Assembly (NCBI RefSeq): GCF_021432085.1
Contig: NZ_CP090366.1
Location: forward strand, 1,426,001-1,490,000
Source: Stutzerimonas kunmingensis
GTDB taxonomy: Bacteria > Pseudomonadota > Gammaproteobacteria > Pseudomonadales > Pseudomonadaceae
DNA length: 64,000 bases
Reading direction: 5' to 3'
Made by a program: the position numbers and the translations under genes. A model generated the notes under the pieces. It did no database searches, was not told where the DNA came from, and worked only from the letters and a program-made list of their open reading frames with translations. Shown here piece after piece: positions 56,855 through 64,000 of this stretch. The first letter of the stretch is position 1, and every line of letters starts with the position of its first letter.

Positions 56855-58686
56855 CGTGCGTGCAAGCAGGTGAACTTGAATCGCTGCTGAACGCGGTGAT
56901 CGAACTGGTCGAAGACGCGGGCGATCGCCTTATTCGAGAGTGGGAACGGGAAGGCGGGCCTCGGGGACATGGCGATAAGGCGGAGATCGATAACGAAATT
57001 GAAGTTTTTCTACGTCAAGGATTGCTGAGCCTACATGAGGCCGACTTCTGGGGCGAAGAGACAGGGCAGGCGCTTACGGGTGACCGCTATTGCTGGGTGG
57101 TAGATCCGCATGACGGCACCCGAGACTTCTTGAAGGGCCTGCGAGGCAGCTCGATTTCCGTGGCGTTACTGCGAGACCAGCAGCCCGTGCTGGGTGTCGT
57201 CCATGCTCCGATCAGCCCTGACCGGGGAAAGGATTGTATCGCCTGGGCTGAGGGTCTCCCGTATCTGCTGCGCAACCGGCAGGCGCACCCGGTCGACCTG
57301 TCAACCGCGCAGCTTACTGACCAGGACACGCTATGGTTGAGCGCAGCGGCCGCACGCAAACCCTACGCGAATATCAAGCTGTGCGCACCCGCCCGGTTCG
57401 TTGCCATGCCCAGCGTTGCCTATCGGCTTGCCCGAGCTGCCGCGGGCGATGGTGTCGGAGCCGTGTCGCTAACCGAATTGTCCGCGCACGACGTAGCTGG
57501 AGCCCATGCGCTGTTGATCGGTGCCAAGGGGGTGCTGCTCAACCAAAGTGCGGAGCCTTTGGACTATCGCAACATGGAGCTTGTATGCATTCGTTGCTTC
57601 GGCGGCGCGCCCGAGGTTTGTGCCGTGCTAGCCCGACGTCCCTGGCATGAGGCGCTGAATGAGTGTTCTCAGCAGTCGCGCCGCCTACCGAGTACACCTC
57701 GCTTCCCGCGCGTGGAGCTGATGCGGAGGGCCCACGCTTGCCTGGCTGGTCTTTTGATTGGCGACAATCTCGGTGCACAAGTCGAATTTATGGATGCTCG
57801 CGAAATCGCCGAACGCTGCGTACAACGCCCGATTCAAATAGAGGACGGCGGGGTTTGGGGAATTCTGGCGGGACAGTCCACTGACGACGGTGAGCTCGCC
57901 CTGGCTCTCGCTAGAAGCCTTGTCCAAACGGGGCGGTACGATGCCGAGCTCGCTGCCACGGCCTATGTGCAATGGCTTAAATCCGAGCCGTTCGACGTTG
58001 GGCAGACGACCCGTCAGGCACTCGGACCCACTCGAGATCAGGACCTGTCCGTCGCTGAAGCCTGTCGGCTGCACGCTTCCCTATGCAGCCAGGCCAACGG
58101 AGCGCTTATGCGTGTTGCACCGATAGGCATTGCGGCACACGGCCAGCCAGAGCTCGCCGCCGCCTGGGCACGTCAGGATGCGCAGCTAACCCATCCTCAC
58201 CCGGTGTGTCTGGAGGCGAACGCCGCGTTTGTTGCAGCCATTGCGGTTGGAATGCACGGAGCGGATAGGCAGCACATGTTCACAGCGGCAATGGGCGTGC
58301 TCGCTGCTTCGGAACATGCCCAACGAGTGAGGGAGGCGTTGCTGGCAGCTGCCGCTGGGGAGCGCCCCAGCAACTATCAAAAACACATGGGGTGGGTGCT
58401 GATTGCTCTCCAGAACGCGTTTTATTACCTGATGAGCGGAGCGAATGCTGAGAAGGCGATTATCGAAACTGTGATGCGCGGTGGAGATACAGACACTAAC
58501 GCTTGCATTACTGGCGCGCTGCTCGGCGTTGCCGATATAGACAGCAGTTTCATCATTCAGCAATCGATGCGAGTGGCAGCGTGCAGACCAGATGAAACAA
58601 AAGCGAGGTCCAGGCCGATCCATTACTGGCCGGATGATGTGAGCCTTATCGCCCAGCGCTTGCTGGGAACAACCAGTTCAATCTAA
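56851..58686 (+). CDS. inositol-monophosphatase-like / ADP-ribosylglycohydrolase fusion protein
   Basis: 611 residues, GTG start overlapping the Sel1 gene. Residues 1-265 form an IMPase/CysQ-type phosphatase: GEE (68-70), DPHDGTRDFLKG (85-96) and ELSAHDVAGAH (209-219), all metal-binding motifs present. Residues 285-600 form an ADP-ribosylglycohydrolase: GDNLGA (304-309), STDDGELALALA (343-354), NGALMRVAPIG (416-426), THPHP (447-451) and GGDTDTNACITGALLGVA (544-561), with the metal-site acids intact. The combination suggests removal of ADP-ribose and phosphate from a shared adduct or nucleotide (inference). No signal peptide: cytoplasmic. Confidence 0.9.
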   Translation: MTCVQAGELESLLNAVIELVEDAGDRLIREWEREGGPRGHGDKAEIDNEIEVFLRQGLLSLHEADFWGEETGQALTGDRYCWVVDPHDGTRDFLKGLRGSSISVALLRDQQPVLGVVHAPISPDRGKDCIAWAEGLPYLLRNRQAHPVDLSTAQLTDQDTLWLSAAAARKPYANIKLCAPARFVAMPSVAYRLARAAAGDGVGAVSLTELSAHDVAGAHALLIGAKGVLLNQSAEPLDYRNMELVCIRCFGGAPEVCAVLARRPWHEALNECSQQSRRLPSTPRFPRVELMRRAHACLAGLLIGDNLGAQVEFMDAREIAERCVQRPIQIEDGGVWGILAGQSTDDGELALALARSLVQTGRYDAELAATAYVQWLKSEPFDVGQTTRQALGPTRDQDLSVAEACRLHASLCSQANGALMRVAPIGIAAHGQPELAAAWARQDAQLTHPHPVCLEANAAFVAAIAVGMHGADRQHMFTAAMGVLAASEHAQRVREALLAAAAGERPSNYQKHMGWVLIALQNAFYYLMSGANAEKAIIETVMRGGDTDTNACITGALLGVADIDSSFIIQQSMRVAACRPDETKARSRPIHYWPDDVSLIAQRLLGTTSSI

Positions 58687-58701
58687 GGAGTAAGCGAAGC
58701 A

Positions 58702-59001
58702 ATGATAACGATGCGCGACGGAGGTTCGGTAAACCTCAACTCAATCATCTCCCATTTCAACGAGTGCGGAGGGAAAATGGTGCTTGGCGCAAATAAAACC
58801 AAGCTTGCTAACCATGATAAGCATCTATCATTAGACTACTGGCTTCGTTCAAATGGGGCACGCAATCCTGACCAGATGCAAGCAGAAAGCTCGTTAATAG
58901 AGCAGCTAGTAGGCACCGGGCATTTCGCGGAGACAGTCATGGCCTGCCCCAATACAGGGAGGCAATGCAAAGCATTGAAGCTGTTACGAATTTCGAGATG
59001 A
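58702..59001 (+). CDS. small hypothetical protein
   Basis: 99 residues, probably cytoplasmic; no motif recognised. Core stretch HLSLDYWLRSNGARNPDQM and ACPNTGRQCKALKLL with two Cys. It starts 15 bases after the phosphatase/hydrolase gene and has AAGGAG 11 bases upstream of the ATG, so it may be the third gene of that operon. Lower GC than the core, in keeping with transfer. Confidence 0.5.
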   Translation: MITMRDGGSVNLNSIISHFNECGGKMVLGANKTKLANHDKHLSLDYWLRSNGARNPDQMQAESSLIEQLVGTGHFAETVMACPNTGRQCKALKLLRISR

Positions 59002-59066
59002 AGAGAAAAGGCGGCGAATCGGTTGCCAGGAATGTTCATACTTACTGGTAATGCTAGTGATGTAAC

Positions 59067-59155
59067 GTTAGCACTTAACAACCGCTATGGCCGAGAGGCG
59101 TCTGTCGAGACCGGTAGGAACCGGCCAGAAGCGGTTGTTCAGAGTTCATGCTAAC
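59067..59155. repeat. 89-base imperfect inverted repeat (GTTAGCA...TGCTAAC)
   Basis: Arms beginning GTTAGCA at 59067 and ending TGCTAAC at 59155; inside, AACAACCGCT and AGCGGTTGTT pair, then GGCCG with CGGCC. It overlaps the nominal start of the following reading frame, so that start is doubtful. Size and nesting look like an attC-type cassette site or an IS end, but I could not match conserved attC core sites. Confidence 0.45.
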
Positions 59156-59965
59156 AATCGGTGTCGAGCTTCGGCACCAATCGCCGACAATTTAATCTCT
59201 TCCGATCCCTCAAGTGTAACTTCCCTTAAAAAATTAACATTAACTACATGGTCGACCAAAAAGTTGAACGAACTCCTTCCTCTGTTCCCTCCGCAACCCC
59301 ACTGGCTTGGAAACTCGCAAGGCTGTCCGCCGTTCGATGTTCTGAACTCAATGCTATATGAGGCTGTTGCAAACAATCCCAGCAACACTGACAAACCACA
59401 AATTATTGGGAAGCTAATTCTGATAGGGCGGACTTATTCCGCCTCAGTGGAGCGCAGAAAGACGCAAGGCCATGTTAAGGATGAAAGACAAGCGCTTGAA
59501 GTTATCATTGCCGCTGCCGAAGCTATTGCTGCGTCAAAGTGTGCCATTCTATTGGACTCTATCGGGCTGAATGACAAACTTACGGATGAGCGTTTGCCGG
59601 AGGCCGTTGCAATTCATCTAGAACTTTGTCAGGCGCTAGCGACCGCCAACAATCGGGAGAATAGCAGTCTTGCCTCAAAGTATCTTCATTTTCATCGGCC
59701 AGATTTTTTCCCTATTGTAGACTCGTATGTTCGTGAAGGTTGGTCGTGGCTCATGGACGAGCTGGGACTTAGCTATAGAGGATGGCAAGTGTTTGGGAAA
59801 GTTGGGCGATATAACGATTGGTGCGTGCGCGTTCTTGAGCTTCGCACTCTGATGGAGAATAGCCTCTGCCACACTGTTAGTCTTCGACAAGTCGATAACT
59901 ATTTACTGTCAGTCATGTCACTGGATGGGCAGGGTGGCTGGGGATTGCCGCGTTTACCTGGTTGA
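59087..59965 (+). CDS. hypothetical protein of an AT-richer, transferred gene
   Basis: Up to 292 residues; codon use and GC differ from the core. Conserved-looking stretches: KLILIGRTYSASVERRKTQG and SSLASKYLHFHRPDFFPIVDSYVREG; no signal, no membrane helix. The open frame's ATG lies in the loop of an inverted repeat, so the real start is probably further in (no internal ATG with a good site; perhaps TTG 59135). I do not recognise the family. Confidence 0.55.
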   Translation: MAERRLSRPVGTGQKRLFRVHANNRCRASAPIADNLISSDPSSVTSLKKLTLTTWSTKKLNELLPLFPPQPHWLGNSQGCPPFDVLNSMLYEAVANNPSNTDKPQIIGKLILIGRTYSASVERRKTQGHVKDERQALEVIIAAAEAIAASKCAILLDSIGLNDKLTDERLPEAVAIHLELCQALATANNRENSSLASKYLHFHRPDFFPIVDSYVREGWSWLMDELGLSYRGWQVFGKVGRYNDWCVRVLELRTLMENSLCHTVSLRQVDNYLLSVMSLDGQGGWGLPRLPG

Positions 59966-60047
59966 GTAAAGGACAAACTGAGGACACGGCCGGCGGCACT
60001 GGCACTTTCCTGGTATTAGGTTGAGCGAGTGCTAAACGTCCGCTTTT

Positions 60048-61662
60048 GGCCGATTCTGTTGAAAAAGTAGCGGCCTCTCCATGCCGTTGGCAAAATTGCT
60101 CTGTCAGCGAGCGTGGGGGCGAACAGCATGATGGGGCAGTTACCGGGAGGACAGCAGCGCCTGTTCTACTCGTTCAACCTAGAAGATCACGTCCCGGCTC
60201 AACACCTCCTGCGCAGCATCGACCAGTGCCTGGATCTTAGTGATCTGCGCGCCTACCTGGCGGACTTCTATAGTCCCATCGGACGCCCCTCGATTGACCC
60301 GGAATTGATGGTGCGCATGCTGGTCGTCGGCTACTGCTATGGCATTCGTTCCGAGCGGCGATTGTGCGAAGAGGTGCACCTGAACCTGGCCTATCGCTGG
60401 TTCTGCCGGCTGGGTCTGGAAGACGAAGTCCCCAATCACTCGACCTTCTCGAAGAATCGCCATGGGCGTTTTCGTGACAGCGATCTGTTCCGCTGGTTGT
60501 TCAATGAGGTGCTGCGGCGTTGCATGGCAGCCGGCCTAGTCAAGGGCGAAGGTTTTGCCGTCGACGCTAGCATCATCAAGGCGGATGCCAGCCGGCAACG
60601 TGGGGTAGCGGGAGATGAGGTCGATTGGAACGATCCAAAGCTCAGCAGCCGCGCAGTGCGCGAGTACCTCGAAGCCCTTGATGAAGAGGCGCTGGCTGAG
60701 GCTCTTCCCAAGAAAATTTCGCTCACAGATCCTCAGTCCCGTTGGACAGCAGCGCCAGGTGGGCCGGCCTTTTTTGCCTACTCCACGAATTACCTGATCG
60801 ACACTGAGCACGGTGTGATCATGGACGTGGAAGCTACCCCGGCGCACCGTACCGCCGAAGTCGATTCGACTAGGACGATGGTCGAGCGTGTCAAAGCTCA
60901 GTTCGATCTCACACCGGAACGCCTTATCGGCGATACCGCTTATGGCACCGCCCCGATGCTGGCCTGGATGGTCGAAGAAAAGGACATCGAGCCGCATGTG
61001 CCGGTGTGGGACAAGACTGAGCGCAAGGACGACAGCCTCTCCAGTAACGACTTCCACTGGAACCAGGAGGCCAATGAATACCGCTGCCCAGCCGGCAAAC
61101 CACTACGCAGTGAGTGGCGCGCCTTCACCCAGAAAAGATCGCGGGTGACCAAGGCCAACACCATCATTTATCGCTCCAGCCAAACCGACTGCACTACCTG
61201 TCCGCTGAAAGCGAAATGCTGCCCCAACACGCCGAATCGGAAGATCGTCCGCAGTATCCATGAGGCTGCCCGCGATGTGGCCAGGCGCATCGCCAAGACA
61301 CCGGAATACCTCGTCTCTCGCTGCGAACGAAAGAAGGTGGAGATGCTGTTCGCCCACCTCAAACGGATCATGAAACTCGATCGTTTACGACTGCGCGGCC
61401 TGACAGGTGCCACTGACGAATTCACTTTGGCGGCGGCGGTGCAGAACCTGCGACGCATGGCCAAGCTTTTGCCTCAAGGGCCACCGCTCACGGGATAGGT
61501 ACGCCTGCTGAGAGCAGAAACCTTCAAATTAACCCTCAGGCCTGAGCAAGGACGCTCAGCGAAACGCCGAAAGGCAACCTGAAGTGGCTTGCAGTCACTT
61601 CGACAGCAGGCACACCTGATCGGCAGGCCGCCGCTAAACCTACTTTTTCAACAGAATCGGCC
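60048..61662 (+). mobile_element. IS1182-family insertion sequence
   Basis: 1615 bases with perfect 21-bp inverted ends (60048-60068, 61642-61662), starting GGCCGATTCTGTTGAAAAAG, same as the MITE-like element. One transposase gene, intact. It interrupts the crotonase gene at 61663. Target duplication not evident. Confidence 0.9.
60128..61498 (+). CDS. IS1182-family transposase
   Basis: 456 residues. N-terminal DUF772 (FYSPIGRPSIDPELMVRMLVVGYCYGIRSERRL), then DDE domain with FAVDASIIKADA, LIGDTAYGTAPML (second Asp) and a C-terminal ERKKVEMLFAHLKRIMKLDRLRLRG (Glu), plus a Cys cluster CTTCPLKAKCCPN. Complete; likely active. GGGGG precedes the ATG at 60128. Confidence 0.92.
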   Translation: MMGQLPGGQQRLFYSFNLEDHVPAQHLLRSIDQCLDLSDLRAYLADFYSPIGRPSIDPELMVRMLVVGYCYGIRSERRLCEEVHLNLAYRWFCRLGLEDEVPNHSTFSKNRHGRFRDSDLFRWLFNEVLRRCMAAGLVKGEGFAVDASIIKADASRQRGVAGDEVDWNDPKLSSRAVREYLEALDEEALAEALPKKISLTDPQSRWTAAPGGPAFFAYSTNYLIDTEHGVIMDVEATPAHRTAEVDSTRTMVERVKAQFDLTPERLIGDTAYGTAPMLAWMVEEKDIEPHVPVWDKTERKDDSLSSNDFHWNQEANEYRCPAGKPLRSEWRAFTQKRSRVTKANTIIYRSSQTDCTTCPLKAKCCPNTPNRKIVRSIHEAARDVARRIAKTPEYLVSRCERKKVEMLFAHLKRIMKLDRLRLRGLTGATDEFTLAAAVQNLRRMAKLLPQGPPLTG

Positions 61663-62544
61663 TTTCTCCTGCTGTCGCCAGGCGAGATGGGCGCTCAGTG
61701 GGCATCCGTCGCGCAGGCCGCGAGCGGCCTGCGCGATTACCTCGTCAGAATCATCCTGCAACGCGGCCAAGGCCTGCCATGCATGCGCGAGCTCAGCCAC
61801 GTCCAGCAGTTCATCGATCCGTTCTCGTCGTGGCAGCAACCTGGGTGCGGGCAGCTGTGCAGTGGCGTGCCTGGACAAGGCCCGCAACAGACTGTGCAGC
61901 TGGCTGTGCGCCTGGTCCTGCCAGTTGATCTGGACCAGTCCCTCGATGAGTTCGGGCTGTTGCTCGTCCATCAGGCAGCGGTCGGCAAGGCCGATGTCCA
62001 GTGCATCGCGGGCATTCACCCGCGTGCCGGTGAGGCCCAGAAACAGACCCAGCTTGCCAGCCAGGCGAGGAAGGAACCAGCTCGCGCCGACATCCGTATG
62101 TAGGCCGATGGCGACTTCCGGCATCGCCAGCCAACTATCCGGTGTAACGATGCGGATCGTCGCGCTCTGCAGGAGCCCCATACCGCCGCCCATCACGTAG
62201 CCATGGCCCCAGCAGATCAGCGGCTTCGGGTAATGGTGCAGCAGGTGGACGAGGCGGTACTCGTCGGCAAAGAAACGCTCGGCCAAGGCCGGCACCGTTC
62301 CGGGCTCGCCTCGGCAGGCCTCTGCAAGGCGGCGTACGTCGCCACCGGCGCAGAACGCCTTGGCACCGTTCCCGCGTAACAGCACGCAGGCGACTGCCGG
62401 CTCGTTGGCCCAGCGGCCAAGCTGGTCAAGCAGTGCGTCGATCATCGGCAGGCTCAAGGCGTTGAGTTGCTGCGCGGCGTTCAGGGTGACAATGGCTATT
62501 CGCATGCCATGCAGGGCGGGGCGTTCTTCGAAGGTGACGTGCAT
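61648..62544 (-). pseudogene. crotonase-family gene (3-hydroxyisobutyryl-CoA hydrolase-like), 3' end removed by IS
   Basis: From ATG 62544 (GAGGATT upstream) 293 genuine codons remain, then the frame enters the IS end at 61662 and stops at 61648 with RFC. Motifs AKAFCAGGDVRRL (oxyanion) and GYVMGGGMGL plus TDVGASWFLPRL identify an HIBCH-type hydrolase, like P. aeruginosa PA0744. The usual protein is about 360 residues, so about 65 C-terminal residues are lost; the missing 3' end is not found on the other side of the IS. Confidence 0.85.
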
Positions 62545-62602
62545 GTAATCCTCGGCGCCGGATTGGTGGGCAGGTCCTGTAAGGCTGCGTTTGGTACGGC
62601 GG

Positions 62603-63421
62603 TCATCGGTTGCGCCAGCGAGGGTCGCGCTTCTCGAGGAACGCATTGACACCCTCCAGGGTGTCGTCGGCCTCGAACAGCTCGACGAAGGCCTCGCGCT
62701 CGGCGGCGGCAAGCGTATTGGGCACACGTTTACGGGCCGCGTCGATCAGCGGCTTGATGGCACGCACCGCAACAGGGCTTTGCCGCGCGACCCGGGATGC
62801 GAGCATCAATGCGTGGCCACGCGACTGGCCGGGCTCGACCACCTGCTCCACCAGTCCGATGCGCAGCGCAGTTTCTGCCGTGATGCGCTCGCCACAGAGT
62901 ATCATGCGTTTGGCCCAGCCTTCGCCCACCAGCCAGGCCAGTGCCTGGGTGCCGCCCGCACAGGGCAGCAGGCCCACCGATGCCTCCGGCAAGCCCATTT
63001 GCGCCTGCTGCTCGGCGATGCGCAGGTCGCAGGCCAGTGCGCATTCCAAGCCCCCGCCAAGGGCGAATCCGTTGACTGCAGCGATGGAGACACCGCGGAA
63101 ATCGCGCAGCGCCTCAAAGGCTTCGCCAAAGCGGCGGGCCATTTCCCGGGCTCGGATGCGATCGCCGTCAGCGAAGAGTTTCAGGTCCGCACCCGCGCTG
63201 AAGAACTTCTCGCCCTGACCGCAGATCACCAGTGCGTAGATTTCGTCATCGTGGTTCAGATGGTCGATGATCTGCTTGAGCCCGATGAGTGACTCGCGGT
63301 CCCAGGTGTTGGCAGGCGGATGGTTGATCGTGATGAGGGCGGTGTGACCATGCTTTTCCACGGTCAGCTTGTGGGTCAGGTCGAAGACGCCGGCTTGGTA
63401 GGGCTCTACTGCAGTGCTCAT
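62603..63421 (-). CDS. enoyl-CoA hydratase/isomerase (DspI-like)
   Basis: 272 residues, the length of P. aeruginosa PA0745. Crotonase motifs: GEKFFSAGADLKLF (oxyanion loop 1), NGFALGGGLECALACDLRIA, and PEASVGLLPCAGGTQ with Glu. PA0745 was named DspI for its role in forming the dispersion signal cis-2-decenoate; this homologue may do the same or be a beta-oxidation enzyme. GAGG precedes the ATG at 63421. Its partner crotonase gene, 58 bases on, is broken. Confidence 0.87.
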   Translation of the reverse strand: MSTAVEPYQAGVFDLTHKLTVEKHGHTALITINHPPANTWDRESLIGLKQIIDHLNHDDEIYALVICGQGEKFFSAGADLKLFADGDRIRAREMARRFGEAFEALRDFRGVSIAAVNGFALGGGLECALACDLRIAEQQAQMGLPEASVGLLPCAGGTQALAWLVGEGWAKRMILCGERITAETALRIGLVEQVVEPGQSRGHALMLASRVARQSPVAVRAIKPLIDAARKRVPNTLAAAEREAFVELFEADDTLEGVNAFLEKRDPRWRNR

Positions 63422-63577
63422 GGTCGAAATCCTCGTGCGTTTCAGGGCTCCGCTGACGAGCGACCGGTAACGTCGCTCCTCTTGAGAGTCCTTCAATGCA
63501 GCGAGGTTGCAGCGTTCCGGTCGGTCAGACGACCCGATGGAGCGCCCGGCTACTGTCCCAGTTGCTCCATCGTTCTG

Positions 63578-64000
63578 TCACTGTAGCCTAGCCGGCTGCC
63601 CGCCCGCGCGACGCTCTTCCTGCCATTCGGCCAGCGACGGCGCAGCCTGCTCGCCGGATAAACGGTGGACGATCTCGAAATAGTCCTGCTTGAAGCGATC
63701 CTTGAGCACTTCTTCGCGTGGCTTTACCTGAATGGCGTAGACGGTCTGCACGTTCTGGTGGTCGAACTCGCGCCACTGCTGCTGATCCTTGAGCAGGCTG
63801 TAGCTGTGGTTTTCCAGGGCCGCGATGACTTGCTCACTGCCGATGCTCTTGGCGCGAGTGGCGGCATCTGCCCACTGATAGACGATGCTGTAGGCCGAGG
63901 CCGCGGAGCTTGATGGGTGCGTCTGGTAACGCTCACCGAAGTCGCGCACGAATGCCTTGCCGCGTTCGGAACCTTCGAGTTCGGGTACGCGCCAGGTCCA
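63578..64000 (-). CDS. ABC-type substrate-binding protein, C-terminal part
   Basis: 140 codons, no start in window. VRDFGERYQTHPSSSAASAYSIVYQWADAATRAKS and ALENHSYSLLKDQQQWREFDHQNVQTVYAIQ (keys: ASAYSIVYQWADA; REFDHQN) fit the C-terminal lobe of a branched-chain-amino-acid-type binding protein (Peripla_BP_6). Same strand as the crotonase genes, but separated from them by 156 bases. Confidence 0.75.
   Translation of the reverse strand, partial: WTWRVPELEGSERGKAFVRDFGERYQTHPSSSAASAYSIVYQWADAATRAKSIGSEQVIAALENHSYSLLKDQQQWREFDHQNVQTVYAIQVKPREEVLKDRFKQDYFEIVHRLSGEQAAPSLAEWQEERRAGGQPARLQ

Noticed and set aside
59067..59155. Integron attC site
   Set aside because: Size and nesting fit, but the conserved R'' and R' core boxes do not match as a pair, and no integrase is in the window.

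Overview
The window is a high-GC bacterial chromosome segment with dense, short-spaced genes. The gene content points to a Pseudomonas of the stutzeri group (Stutzerimonas-like): two methyl-accepting chemotaxis genes, LysE/AraC pairs, a UbiB/AarF protein, topoisomerase III, a BMP-type nucleoside ABC transporter, and a crotonase pair arranged like P. aeruginosa PA0744/PA0745. Species assignment is inference; there is no rRNA or tRNA gene in the window.

Layout. 1-24.6 kb is mostly core: an ABC ATPase end, a DUF445 protein, small hypotheticals, a LysE exporter convergent with an AraC regulator, two chemoreceptors (the second broken by a one-base frameshift), several alpha/beta hydrolases, an MFS exporter, a HupE/UreJ-type membrane operon with a His-rich small protein, an SLC13/RCK permease, a Gre-like factor, topB, a dicarboxylate symporter and a SIMPL protein. 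At 24.7-25.0 kb lies an internally deleted fic gene behind two palindromes. At 26.1 kb is a string of hairpins of a repeat type common in pseudomonads. 26.3-30.0 kb is a BMP-type ABC transporter without its binding protein; 30.2-32.4 kb an AraC regulator facing a decarboxylase/SDR pair; 32.5-37.3 kb a probable six-gene uptake and catabolic operon (NMT1-type ABC transporter, cytidine-deaminase-fold deaminase, alpha/beta hydrolase, 2-oxoglutarate/Fe(II)-type oxygenase). 37.6-43.3 kb is a signalling block: two hybrid histidine kinases, one overlapping a double-domain KaiC-like ATPase.

43.7-52.5 kb contains an AarF kinase, an SDR, a 1168-residue SF1 helicase fused to a phospholipase-D nuclease (the architecture of the single-gene Mokosh type II anti-phage system), a LysE exporter, gamma-glutamyltransferase and a VOC protein.

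52.6-61.7 kb is an accessory patch bounded by identical 21-bp inverted repeats: a 186-bp MITE-like element, a sir2 scrap, an IS3-family element, a truncated gene, a small gene and a WYL regulator on one strand, and, divergently, a Sel1 gene overlapping a rare inositol-monophosphatase/ADP-ribosylglycohydrolase fusion, then two AT-richer unknown genes and an IS1182-family element. That IS has cut off the 3' end of a crotonase gene. The divergent WYL / Sel1 / phosphatase-ADP-ribosylhydrolase locus is my best candidate for an undescribed (stress or defence) system. The right edge is an intact DspI-like enoyl-CoA hydratase and the end of a branched-chain-type substrate-binding protein.
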